The notes under the pieces are model-generated. The model saw only the letters and a program-made list of their open reading frames with translations. It was not told the origin of the DNA and did not search any database. A DNA stretch of 64,000 nucleotides from Lunularia cruciata. Its lineage: Eukaryota; Streptophyta; Marchantiopsida; Lunulariales; Lunulariaceae. The first letter of the stretch is position 1, and each line of letters opens with the position of its first letter. Below, piece after piece: positions 11,133 to 20,934 of the stretch. The position numbers were made by a program, and so were the translations under genes. The stretch lies in assembly GCA_948567375.1 (NCBI GenBank), contig OX419756.1, positions 59,002,552 through 59,066,551 of the forward strand, written 5' to 3'.

Positions 11133-11405
11133 TGTTAGAAAACACAGACCCTAGGACCTCTCCCAATAGCACATCACAAACCACATTTAACAGAAATCAG
11201 AGGACAATAGGAAATAGAGTGGTTCACTTCACGTCCCCGAAGCTACCTCCACGGCTGAAACAGGCTCACACTAGCCTTCAATGTCATCTCATCGGATTGA
11301 ACTTCTAGACAAATGACTATCCCGCACTGCATGTAACAGCAATGTGTTTCATCAGTTCTGTTTGCTCTTGCTCTTGATCAGTCGTCACTGATAACAAACA
11401 TAACA
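11133..11405 (-). repeat. Copia-1 5' LTR
   Basis: It starts TGTTAGAAAACACAG (plus view) and ends ATAACAAACATAACA at 11405, followed by TSD GGAAG at 11406-11410. About 70 bp shorter than its partner, chiefly through one copy of the 27-29-bp unit and loss of a CT-rich block. Confidence 0.88.
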
Positions 11406-11700
11406 GGAAGCAGGCAGGTGCATTGGAGTAAACTTCCCTTCATTCTTAGGAAAATCAAGACTCTTGAGCTTTACTCTCTGCATGGTCAGCACATCACCAA
11501 TCCGGGAATCCGATAAACTTAAGCTCAAGCTTGAGCTTAAGTTTATCGTTGAGGACCTCGTCCGTAGGTCGTCCATGCATATATTCCTCCACTTGAACCC
11601 GTGTTGAGGTACAGTCTCGACCATCCTGTACCAATTCCAAACGCCCTCGGATGTTATCAACTTCCGAATTGGGTCCATGTACTTCTTGATCTGGATTCAT
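11406..11700 (-). pseudogene. Ankyrin gene, 5' part upstream of Copia-1
   Basis: A minus-strand frame starts MNPDQEVHGPNSEVDN at 11700 and runs to 11494. After a frameshift around the 38-bp palindrome, another frame continues toward 11406 (IGDVLTMQRVKLKSLDFPKN). Joining across the Copia-1 insertion gives the ankyrin units at 6.1-6.8 kb, so this is read as the N-terminus of that gene. It resembles no domain I know. Confidence 0.5.
11511..11548. repeat. Perfect 38-bp palindrome
   Basis: An inverted repeat with no spacer; each 19-bp arm is CGATAAACTTAAGCTCAAG or its complement. It lies inside the ankyrin frame and produces the odd KLKLKLELK peptide and the frame break. Probably a small fold-back mutation. 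Confidence 0.95.
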
Positions 11701-12010
11701 TCTGCAGACAACTCTCCACTACGGAAGTAAGGAACTAACTACCAAGGATACAACATGAGATCACGACCGCGAAGTCGCAAGCACCTACTCTGATCACAGT
11801 AATTCCTGAGATGACGGTTGGACCACAATTCAAGAAAACTCATCTCTGACGCCCCGCATATATACATAAAATGCTTCATATCCTCGAGATAGTGCCAAGA
11901 AGGTACTTATTCTTTTGGTTCCATATTTATTTGTTTTACTTTTTGACCGCAAGATGGGACTCAGACCTAAGTAAACATTAAAATCAGGAAGGATGTCGAG
12001 GGTCTTCCCC
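11700..12010. other. Spacer between ankyrin gene and LINE tail
   Basis: A minus-strand frame (12105-11830) is open but partly lies in the LINE tail and has no recognisable motif. Otherwise nothing is seen. The upstream promoter of the ankyrin gene, if it existed, would be here. Confidence 0.35.
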
Positions 12011-13195
12011 TCTGTACAATCATGGTGAAACTCCTCATGGCAAATACAGTCTGCCTGTCGGTAGCTATAACACTCGAAACAAAGAGAAACCTCTCCAACT
12101 GCCAATAATGTAACCGACTATAAATAGCGCATAATAACCAGCGTCGTCCTATGGGAGAATTTCCTGCTTGCTCAGTTCCTTAAGCGTGAATTCACCATGA
12201 ATCAAATCAATCACTAGTTCTAAGATTTGCCTCTCCTACAACATGCTTTCCGCCTCACTTCGTCTACTATCCTGTACTGGTCCTCCATAATCATATCCGT
12301 TTCTTGTGCTCGGGTGAAAAGGTTTTCTCTGTTCTTTCAGGTGCAAAACTTCCAAAGCTGTTTCACGTTTTCGTCTCTGTTCAGACTCCAATTTTGATTT
12401 AGACAACTCTTTCGGATTGTTTTCCGCAAATTGGTCAGCACCTTCATTGGAAGCTTAGTTGCTTTCCGTCAAAGGCAGCTTTGGTTTTTCCCAGCCACAT
12501 AGATTTCTGAACCTCCACTAGCAGCTGCTGCATCCCCTATCCGTTCTGAGTTCCATGTGCTATCTATCGGAACAATCATGGAAGTTGACTCTGCTGTGCT
12601 TCTCTCTAGCCCGAAGGTCTTCTTTTCATATTTTCACCATTTGTGATGGGACAAACGGCAGCTAAAGAAAACATGTTTTGCAGTTTCACTTGCATCTTGC
12701 ATCCGCTACAAATTCCTGACTTCGAGAGGCTCTTTGTAGTTGTAAAACTCTGCTTTAACACCCGTCGCAAATATCTTTTTATTGGAGTGTGACATTGGAT
12801 ATTTCCACACATTGCTTAACCGTCCGGCACCGTAGGATTTTGTTCTTCTGTCGTTTTGTTTTCTGCTTATCCCTTGCGCTGCTTAGCCACGGATTCTCTT
12901 GTCTTGAAAATTGCTTTCCATTCCTTTGGAGTCAGCTGCCACAATTTCAACATTCTCCCTCCTATCCTCCATTCCTACTCTTGCAATCCTATAGGTGTGT
13001 GAGTATTTGTTGCTCACTTGTAGCCATCTAATCCAACTATACGCCTCCTCCAGTACTGAATCCGTCATTTGGAAAAATCGAATCTTTCTACTACCCGATA
13101 AAGAGGCTATGAAGATGCCAGTTGCTAAGGCGGAGCTCCTTGGATAAGCCATTAGGTAGACATCTTTCCTTAGTTGTGAAGTAGTTTTTATTGAA
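12010..13195 (-). mobile_element. LINE 3' remnant with zf-RVT zinc finger, copy X1
   Basis: About 1.2 kb on the minus strand related to a second copy at 53.0-54.04 kb in the same orientation. Read across frames it gives ICSGCKM, then ETAKHVFFSCRLSHHKW near 12.65-12.7 kb: the C-x2-C, E-T-x2-H-x-F-x2-C, terminal W pattern of the zinc-binding domain at the C-terminus of plant LINE ORF2. The RT itself is missing, so the copy is 5'-truncated. Downstream it is out of frame. No target duplication was found. Confidence 0.62.
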
Positions 13196-13605
13196 TTAGC
13201 AAACGGGATCAACGATTGTAAGATTAGAGAATAGGAAACCGGATCAGATTGGAATATGAGGTCACGCGATGAGACTTAAGATTTTCGTTATAGAGATAGA
13301 GTGTCCGATATGAAGACATTTATATGAGCCCATGAAAGCGGTCTGCGGGCAACGGGAATGAGCCGGCCTGCCACCGCGGGCGCGACTGGAAACATGGCTG
13401 TAAAAATTATTTCATTCATCTGCAATGAATATTTACAAGCTGGCGTAGATCCCCTTATTTAACAAACGAAACAAACGAAACGTCCTTGGTTTCTTACTCG
13501 TCCCAGTGACACTTCGGACATGGACAATCTTGAATTCCATTTATCTGCAATGGATATTTATCAGCTGGCCTAGATCCCCACATCTAACGAACGAAACATC
13601 CTTGG
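13196..13605 (-). repeat. Lipase 3' flank, copy A
   Basis: This matches in inverted orientation the sequence after the intact lipase (50.82-51.11 kb) and, in direct orientation, 59.85-60.11 kb. Shared phrases include CGGATCAGATTGGAATATG and GGATCAACGATTGTAA. The LINE remnant X1 abuts it at 13196, where the homology stops. Confidence 0.85.
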
Positions 13606-13642
13606 TTACTTACTTACTTTGCACATGGACAATCTTGAATTC
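13415..13642. repeat. Tandem duplication of the lipase A 3' end (about 115 bp, two units)
   Basis: Unit 1 (13415-13537) and unit 2 (13538-13642) share TCTGCAATG..ATATTTA, AGCTGG and GGACAATCTTGAATTC. The intact copy B has one unit, so the duplication is private to A. It moves the original stop context and adds a second 3' end. Confidence 0.75.
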
Positions 13643-15305
13643 TTCATACTGCGCCACGGACGGGGCAAATAACAGTTTTTTTCTCGGATACAACGGTTGC
13701 ATGAGGATCGATCCAATTGTACAGTTCGTGCGCTGACAAGGGTTGCATCGCGTGCGTGTCCATAGATCCGTAGCTCCGCCCTCGGAATTAAATGGTAGTT
13801 ATGCCTGCCTTATCTTTTCCTTCACAAAGTTTCTCCACTGCCCAGTGGGTTGTGCTTTTGTGATGGAATTCAAAATTCCTCAACCATTACGTATCAGTTT
13901 CCCCCAACCATAATGATTCGAAATGCTGCTTGTAGAGAGAACAGATATGATCATTACTATTTATGTAAAGATAGGGACTCCATTCAGAAAGTACTTTCTT
14001 GCAAAACTTTCTTCACAGCTTCCGGGTTGGTCCGTAATTGTTCATATTTGACACCACCTCCGATGATCTGTATTTTCGTTTGTACGTCCGTGAAGAATGC
14101 TTCCCACAGCGTGAGTTTCGTTGATTTAATCACGCTGGAAGCAACGTCAAACAGATTAGCGAACGTAAAGAATGGAGGATTGAAAAGGTGTGTCGAGTAG
14201 TTTGTTGTGGTCATTGAGTACTGCATAGTTCCGAGCAACTAACAGACACACTGCAAAACCTAAGGAATGCCCAGTCAAGCAAATTCCACCAATCCAATTC
14301 GGTCCCCCATCGTGCTTCTGAGCATTTTCTGAGCATCCAAGGAAAGCTCCTGACAGTATTGTATCAAACGCTCGACTACCAGCTTTAAGCTTTTCGCCCA
14401 CACTGTTCCGTGTAAGTTCTCAAATGCGAGGTTCGCGTCATCCCGTAGGTCCTTCGGTGTTTTAGCTCCCCTTAAAGCAATGACAAAACTTGGTCGACGT
14501 TTGGACCTTTTTCCTTGTTTTTATACACCAGGAAGAACCCACGTTCCAATGCAGTTTTCATTTCATCTGCACATGTGGAACCCCCATATTAGTCCTATGT
14601 GCATCGAATCATCAAATAGCAATGAAGGATCATACTATACTATGAACCTCTTTGCCACAGTAACGTCGCTGATCCAAGAAGCAGGAAAGTATCCGAGAAT
14701 ACCTTTCTTGAAATCCTTATCGTCCAGGAACTCATGAGGTTCAAGTATCTCGTACTTGTGCTTTTCAGAATATGGTAAAGGATCCTTTTTTTGGCGTGCT
14801 ACTAGACTCCCTTGATTAGCTTCGCAAGGATCCGCTGATACGTTTCATCTGACCTGGAGCCAGTGAATACATATCCACACATCGGAATTTAGTGAACAGA
14901 TAACTGGAATTGGAGGACGAAAATTGATTAGTGGCATAAATCACTGTGGACAACAGAACCGATCAGCAGCCACGCATGCATCTGAGTTCACAATTCCAAC
15001 ACCAGAAGAACTAAACGGCAGATGTAGACCAATTAATTGCAGTGCTACAGTCGAGATTGCTTAGTAGAAGTAGGTGGACAATATTCTTACAGCGTCGAAT
15101 CCGGATCTATCAGGCTCTGCCATTGCTCGTCTTGTCTGATTTTGCTCTGGATTTTTGTCGTCCATGTAGTGGACCACCATTGGGAAGTCAATTGCCCTGG
15201 TCGATCTGCTCTCACTTGTATAAGATTAGAAGATGAGAAAAACCTTCGACTTAAACTGTTCCTAAGACGTTCTGAGAGACAATCTATGAACGAAGAGGAG
15301 CACAT
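13606..15305 (-). pseudogene. Alpha/beta-hydrolase (lipase class 3) pseudogene, copy A
   Basis: Decayed paralogue of the gene at 49207-50820, inverted relative to it. It keeps the nucleophile elbow GHSLG (about 14.27 kb) in CLTGHSLGFAVCLLVARNYA, then FNPPFFTFANLFDVASSV in another frame, and downstream the DHICSLY region after an early stop. Frameshifts separate these blocks. The first-exon region (15305-15090) reads through from MCSSSF to IRQDEQWQSL without a stop, unlike copy B. Both introns seem present, so it arose by DNA duplication, not by retroposition. Confidence 0.88.
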
Positions 15306-15589
15306 AAACTGGAAAACACGGAAGGTGGCAACCGCAATGAGACGAACGGGAAACTTGCACCGAGAATTGAGTCCATAACTAGGTCCTCGTGGTAAGGTGC
15401 GGCCTCAAACAGAGAGGAGAGGAGACCATCTTCCTACATTCTTCGCATTCAGAGCCTACAATTCTACACGATAATCAGCCCGGCTTTTTCGGACGCTTGT
15501 TCTGTGCCCCGACTGTCAACAAACTCGTTTCACTAGATTTGCTTTTCTCACCTATCTATGACGTCTTTGGCCTTGCTACAATATTAATT

Positions 15590-15722
15590 TCTCTAGGTTA
15601 ATCTATTTAGTTTAGTATATCGACTGTAGAACTAGAGCGGATAAGACCAAATTTTAATATTCAATGAGATTCGACCATGTCCGCTTTAGGGATTATATTG
15701 ATTTTATTCATTAACGGCAGTT
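15590..15722. mobile_element. Possible 130-bp MITE in copy A
   Basis: This AT-rich block is missing from the paralogue at 48.73 kb. Inside it CTAGAGCGGATAAGACCAAA and a partly inverted match (ACCATGTCCGCTTTAG) face each other, and ATTAA flanks both edges. Consistent with a small nonautonomous DNA element, but the termini are not clear. Confidence 0.4.
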
Positions 15723-15935
15723 TATTCCTCTACTGGAAGGAACTGTTTGTCAATGAAGTCCGATTACTGGAAGCGAGTTTGGCTAGCTCAGCTTTTCTGT
15801 GCCCATGACTTTCCGGGCAATATGTTGACAAAAATCTTTTGTAGGGTCACACCATCATAAACAACAGTACGTTTGGGTTCTCACTGAAATTCTTGAATCC
15901 TGATTTACATGCATAGCGTAGTGTAGCGTTGGGTA

Positions 15936-15940
15936 GTCAG
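15936..15940. repeat. Copia-2 target-site duplication (left)
   Basis: GTCAG precedes the LTR at 15941 and recurs at 20930-20934. The uninterrupted paralogue on the minus strand near 48.52 kb reads GGGTAGTCAGGGTTGATC, with one GTCAG. Confidence 0.92.
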
Positions 15941-16463
15941 TGTATGTTTGGCTTGTTATTAGGGACTTGACTGATCAAGAGCAAGAGCAAACTTGATTGA
16001 TGAAACATGCAGTGAGGACAGGGACAGTCACTTGTCTAGATATGTTGAATCATTACTAAGGTTGAGTATTAAAGTGACTAGATATCTTGAGTGGTCAATA
16101 CTCATGAAGTCCCGCAATTCAATATTCACAAGTTCAGTCGGATGACTGAACTCTGTTTTTGTGTATATATAAGTATGTGCAATGAGAAATAAAGGTTAGA
16201 AGGCTGGTGTGAGCCTGTTTCAGCAGTGGAGCACGAGCTCATTTGGATGACGGTGCCGAGGGACTATCTGTGTTTGTGTGTATATGTACATATGTGCAAT
16301 GAGAAATATAGGTTAGGAGGCTGGTGTGAGCCTGTTTCAGCCGTGGGGGTAGCTTCCTGGACAGGGAGTGAACCATGGTATTTCTTGTTAGTCCTCTGAT
16401 TTATGTTTAATGGGCTTTATGATGTGCTATTGCAAGAGGTCCTTGGGACTGTATTTTCTAACA
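15941..16463 (+). repeat. Copia-2 5' LTR
   Basis: Runs from TGTATGTTTGGCTTG to TTTTCTAACA, 523 bp. It carries a private internal duplication: a block with GGCTGGTGTGAGCCTGTTTC occurs at about 16.16-16.22 kb and again at 16.28-16.34 kb, whereas the 3' LTR has it once. Confidence 0.88.
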
Positions 16464-16481
16464 ATTTGCATCAACGCTTAG

Positions 16482-17165
16482 TTGGTCCTGAAGAGGGTCT
16501 TGAGAGCTGAGGGTGCAGGGAAGTGGGTCCAGAAGCAAGTCCACAGCAAAGCAATGGAGATATCCATAGCAAATGCTAAATTTGCAAAGGAGAAGTTTGA
16601 TGGGAAAAATAATTTTGGACTTTGGCAACTGAAGATGAAGGACCTTCTTGTCCAGCAAGGACTGCATAGAGCACTAAAGAAGAAAAAGGAGGACAAAAGT
16701 GATGAGGATGAGGAAGATGAAGATGCAAATCTCAAAGCTTTTAGCACTATTAGGTTGAACCTTGCTAATGAAGTGCTATACAATGTTATGAATGAGGAAT
16801 CTGCACCAAAACTATAGGCCAAACTGGAGAATCTTTATATGACCAAGTCATTGAAAAATAGACTGTTTCTTAAACAGAAGTTGTATATGTTGCGGATGAA
16901 GGAGAGCCAAAGTATTATGGAGCACCTCAATGCTTTCAACAAAATCATTTGTGAGTTGATGAGCATAGAGGTTAAGTTAGAAGAGGAGGATAAGGCATTG
17001 CTGTCATTGAATTCACTTTCTCCATCATATGAGCATCTGGTCACAAATCTTCTATTTGGGAAGGATGATATAAACTGTGAGGAGGTCACTTCAGCATTAT
17101 TGTCCTATGAGATGCAAAAAAAGACCCAACCAAAAAAAGATAAATTCAAAGGCTCAATTTATTAG
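16482..17165 (+). pseudogene. Copia-2 gag
   Basis: Gag frame with FDGKNNFGLWQLKMKDLLVQ, an acidic KSDEDEEDED patch, one stop near 16817, then LSPSYEHLVTNLLFGKDDI and ALLSYEMQKKTQPKKDK. Homologous along its length to Copia-1 gag and better preserved. Confidence 0.88.
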
Positions 17166-17172
17166 AGGAAGG

Positions 17173-17175
<3 letters not shown>

Positions 17176-17266
<91 letters not shown>
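17176..17266 (+). repeat. (GA)n microsatellite inside Copia-2 gag
   Basis: About 45 GA units. The same place in Copia-1 reads GAGAGAGATCAGATC followed by a basic region, so the tract grew from a short GA seed and encodes an Arg-Glu run in an open frame. Confidence 0.95.
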
Positions 17267-17268
<2 letters not shown>

Positions 17269-17279
17269 GGATCAGGAGT

Positions 17280-17870
17280 AAATCAGGAGGATCAGGAAGG
17301 TTCAAAGGTCAACTTTCAGATCAAGCAAGTATTGATGAGTCATCTGGTGTTGTGGATAATATTCTATGTGTTACCCGAGACAAAGATCAATTTGAGGAGT
17401 CATGGATATTGGACTCAGGTTGCTCTTACTATATGTGTCCAAATAAGGAGTGGTTTCATGAGTACAAACCATTCAATGGAGGATCTTTCATAATGGAGAG
17501 CACCATGTAAAGCTATTGGCATTGATACAATATGCATTAAGATGTTTGATGGTATTGTGAAGACTCTTGCTGATGTTAGGCATGTTCCTGAGTTAAGGTA
17601 GAATTTGATATCATTAGGCACTTTGGACTCAAATGGTTGGAGGTGTGGAGCAGAAAATGGAACACTGAAGGTATCAAAAGGAGCATTGGTTGTAATGAAG
17701 AGCAAGAAGATAGGAAATCTTGATGAGCTTGTTGGAGAGACCATCATTGGAGGAGTGGCAAGTACTATTTCTAAAACTGAAGATCCCAAAGATCTTACTC
17801 AATTATAGCACCTACATTTGGGTCATATGAGTGAAAGAGGTCTAAGTGAATTGTCCAAGCAACAACTTCT
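17280..17870 (+). pseudogene. Copia-2 protease and pre-integrase region
   Basis: The protease motif has become LDSGCSYYMCPNKEWF. Just upstream (junction about 17301-17310) the zinc knuckle present in Copia-1 is deleted. Downstream are VSKGALVVMKSKKIGNL and GETIIGGVAS, then a pre-integrase remnant. Stops interrupt each block. Confidence 0.82.
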
Positions 17871-17999
17871 GAAGGCCTTAAAAGTTGTAAGTTAAAATTC
17901 TGTGAGCATTATGTAATAGGTAAGCAACCAAGGGTAAGCTTTTCCACAAGAGTTCATTGCACAAAGGGAATTTTAGACTATGCGCATTCTGATGTTTGG

Positions 18000-18717
18000 T
18001 GCACAGCACCTATAGCTTCAAAATTTGGAGCATTATATTTTGTATCATTGGTTGATGATTACTCTAGGAGAGTATGGGTCTACACCATGAAGCAAAAATC
18101 AGAGGTCTTCTCTATCTTTAAACAATGGAAGGTGATGATGGAGAAACAAATTGGAAGGAAAGTGAAGTGTTTGAGATCTGATAATGGTGGAGAATACAAA
18201 TCTGGAGAGTTTGATAGATATTGTAAGAGTGAAGGGATAATTCATCACTTTACCATACCGGGTACTCAACAAAATGGTGTGGCAGAGTAGAGAAATCATA
18301 CATTATCATACATACATCATGGAGAAAGCAAGAAGTATGTAAAGCAATGCCGGATTGGAGAAGATTTTTTGGGCAGAAGTTGTAAATACGGCTTGTCATT
18401 TGGTAAAGATTTCTCCCTCTACCGCTATTGAGTGTAAGACACCTATGGAAAAATGGACAGGTTGGCATGTTGATTACTCTTCACTTAGAGTGTTTGAATG
18501 CATATCTTATGTTCATATTCAACAAGAACAAAGGATAAAGTTAGATCCCAAATCTAGAAAATGTATTTTCTTGGGATATGAGAGGGATATAGATTATGGG
18601 GATCCAGAAAGGTGTTGTCTTGGTGTGAGTAGTGATGTAGTTTTTGATGAGACTAGTATGATGAAGACTATTACTATAGCAAAACAAAAGAAAAGAAAAT
18701 TCAATCAGATTTGGTGA
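18000..18717 (+). pseudogene. Copia-2 integrase
   Basis: The core frame (18048-18290) has VDDYSRRVWVYTMKQKSEVF, LRSDNGGEYKSGEF and PGTQQNGVAE, then a stop. The next frame (18355-18717) has the C-terminal region with VNTACHLV, CKTPMEKWTG and KSRKCIFLGYE. The usual catalytic positions are visible, but the frame is split. Confidence 0.88.
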
Positions 18718-18959
18718 AGATAGATATTGATCTTGGAAATGAAGACATCTCACCTCTTGTAGATCTACCAAGTGAACCATTAGAAGAGAAAAGTCCAAAA
18801 GTGATTCATGACCTTAGATACCAAAATAGGGATAGAAGGCCTCCAAAGAGATTTGATGATACATTTGTAGCTTATGCTCTTCTTACGGAGAATGATGAGC
18901 CTTCTTCATATGAAAATGCAATGCAAGATCAAGAGTGTCAAAAGTAGCAGTGTGGAATG

Positions 18960-19760
18960 GAAGAGGAGATGAAGTCTTTGGCCAAAAACCAAACTTGGAG
19001 ACTTGAAAAATTGCTTATGGGGAAAAAGGCATTTGGTTGTAGATGGATATTCTGGAGGAAGGAAGGACTTCCAAAATCAGGTGGAGATCGATACAAAGCA
19101 AGGCTTGTAGCCAAAAAGTAGGTATTGACTTCAACGAGATTTTTTCACCAGTGGCAAAAATCTCTTCAATTTGTGCACTATTTGCAATAGTTGCATTGCA
19201 TAACTTGGAGTTGGAGCAATTAGATTTTACAACTATGTTTTTACATGGATAATTGGAGGAGGAGATTTACATGCATCAACCTGAAGGTTTTGTGGTACCA
19301 AGGAACTAGAACTTGGTTTGCAGGTTACAAAAGTCTTTATATGGACTAAAGCAAAGTCCAAGACTTTGGTACATGATGCTTTTATGTTGAAGCATGGATA
19401 TAACAGAAGTGAATCAGATTGTTGTGTGTACCTCAAGAAGCTACATGGACCTAGAGTATTTGATTTAATCATCTTGATTTGGTACTATATGTGGATGATA
19501 TGCTGATTGCTACGGAGGATATGGAGAAATTGAAAGGTGGAGAAATTGAAAGCACAAGTTGGTAAGGAGTTATATATGAAGGACTTGGGTTCTTCAAAGA
19601 GGGTGCTTGGGATTGAAATCCATTGGGACAGAAGGAAGTGAAAGTTATGGATATCTCAAAGGAGATATTTGGAAAAATTACTTGCTCAATTTGGCATGGA
19701 GAATGCAAAACCATTGAATACTCCAATGGCAAATCATTTCAGGATATCATTGGAGCACTG
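18960..19760 (+). pseudogene. Copia-2 reverse transcriptase
   Basis: Fragments of RT in several frames: KKAFGCRWIFW, the block GIDFNEIFSPVAKISSICAL, and LKHGYNRSESDCCVYLKKLH. The catalytic YVDD is changed: the sequence around 19490 reads YYMWMI in one frame, so a frameshift lies at the active site. Confidence 0.85.
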
Positions 19761-19828
19761 TCCATCAAATTAGAATGAGAGAAAACTTATGTCAAATATT
19801 CCTTATGCTAGTATTTTTCAGAGTTTAA

Positions 19829-20430
19829 TTGTATGCTATGGTCTGCACTAGACCAAACATCTCATATGCTGTGAGTATGGTGAGTAGATACATTGCAAAT
19901 CTAGGGAAACAACATTGGGAAGTTGTGAAGTGGAAATTTTGTTACTTGAAAGTGACTATAAATATTGGCACTACCTTTGATATGGAGAAGGACCAAGGAG
20001 GAGGAATTATAGGGTATGTAGATTTTGATTTTGCTGGAGACTTGGATAAGCAAAGGTCTACAACAAGATTGGTTTTACACTTGTTGGTGGTGCAATAAGT
20101 TGGAAGTCTACTCTCCAATCTATTTTTGCTCTTTCAACTAAAGAGGCGGAATATATGGCAACAACTAAGGCTGCCAAAGAGGCAATATGGCTCCAAAGAT
20201 TAGCCAAGGATGTTGGACTCCTTAACATGAACTCCACACTCTTTTGTAATAGCCAAAGCGCTATTCACTTGGCCAAGAATCAAGTATATCATTCAAGGAT
20301 AAAGCATATTGATGTGAGACATCATTTTATCAAGGAAGCTGTGACAAATAGTGAGATCAATTTGTAAAAGATTGGCACAAAGGTAAATGCAGCTGATATG
20401 TTGACTTAACCTATTCCTATTGAGAAGTTC
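19829..20430 (+). pseudogene. Copia-2 RNase H
   Basis: YAMVCTRPNISYAVSMVSRY marks the connection to RNase H. Then come FDFAGDLDKQRSTT, ATTKAAKEAIWLQRLAKDVG, IKHIDVRHHFIKEAV and a terminal NAADMLT followed by a stop. Confidence 0.88.
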
Positions 20431-20510
20431 AAGTTATGCATGAACTTGCTCAATGTTCAATGTTGCTCTTTTGGGATGATATGGTGAATACAAGCAAAAG
20501 GTGGAGATTA

Positions 20511-20929
20511 TTATGTTTTGCTTGTTATTAGGGACTTGACTGATCAAAAGCAAGAGAAAACTAGATTGATGAAACATGCAATGAGGACAGGGACAGTCAC
20601 TTGTTTAGATATATTGAGTCATTACTAAGGTTCCGTATTAAAGTGACTAGATATCTTGAGTGGTCAATGCTCATGAAGTCACGCAAGTCAATATTCAAGA
20701 GTTTAGTCTGATGATGGTGTTGAGGGACTATATCTGTTTGTGTGTATATATACATATGTGCAATGAGAAATAAGGGTTAGAAGGCTGGTATGAGCCTGTT
20801 TCAGGCATGGAGGTAGCTTATGGGGGACAAGAAGTGAACCACATTATTTCTTGTTAGTCCTCTGATTTATGTTTAATGTGCTTTATGATGTGCTATTGCT
20901 AGAGTTCCTTGGGACTGTATTTTCTTACA
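20511..20929 (+). repeat. Copia-2 3' LTR
   Basis: Follows the polypurine tract AAAAGGTGGAGATTA at about 20.50 kb and ends CTGTATTTTCTTACA at 20929 before TSD GTCAG. 419 bp; it lacks the internal duplication of the 5' LTR. Confidence 0.88.
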
Positions 20930-20934
20930 GTCAG

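Larger units (their letters stand above)
6815..11405 (-). mobile_element. Copia-1, Ty1/copia LTR retrotransposon (decayed, with both LTRs)
   Basis: An LTR-bounded element in minus orientation with order LTR, primer-binding site, gag, protease, integrase, reverse transcriptase, RNase H, polypurine tract, LTR. Integrase before RT defines copia. TSD GGAAG on both sides shows a single insertion, here into an ankyrin-repeat gene. The LTRs differ in length (about 344 and 273 bp) and every domain has stops, so it is old and inactive. Compared with Copia-2 it lacks about 75 bp between the pre-integrase and integrase domains. Confidence 0.92.
15389..15940 (+). pseudogene. Divergent neighbour of lipase, copy A
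   Basis: Inverted counterpart of 48480-48930. In the frame matching copy B it encodes SSYILRIQSLQFYTIISPAF, then shifts and stops. A 130-bp insertion at about 15590-15722, absent from B, cuts it. The track ends at 15940, where Copia-2 inserted; homology with B resumes at 20935. Confidence 0.6.
15941..20929 (+). mobile_element. Copia-2, Ty1/copia LTR retrotransposon (decayed)
   Basis: Same family as Copia-1 (integrase and RNase H motifs nearly identical), plus orientation, flanked by TSD GTCAG. Order: 5' LTR, gag, (GA)n tract, protease, integrase, RT, RNase H, polypurine tract, 3' LTR. All domains have stops or frameshifts and the zinc knuckle is deleted. The primer-binding site is eroded. 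It sits in copy A of the lipase segment, whose paralogue has the empty site, so it postdates that duplication. Confidence 0.93.
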
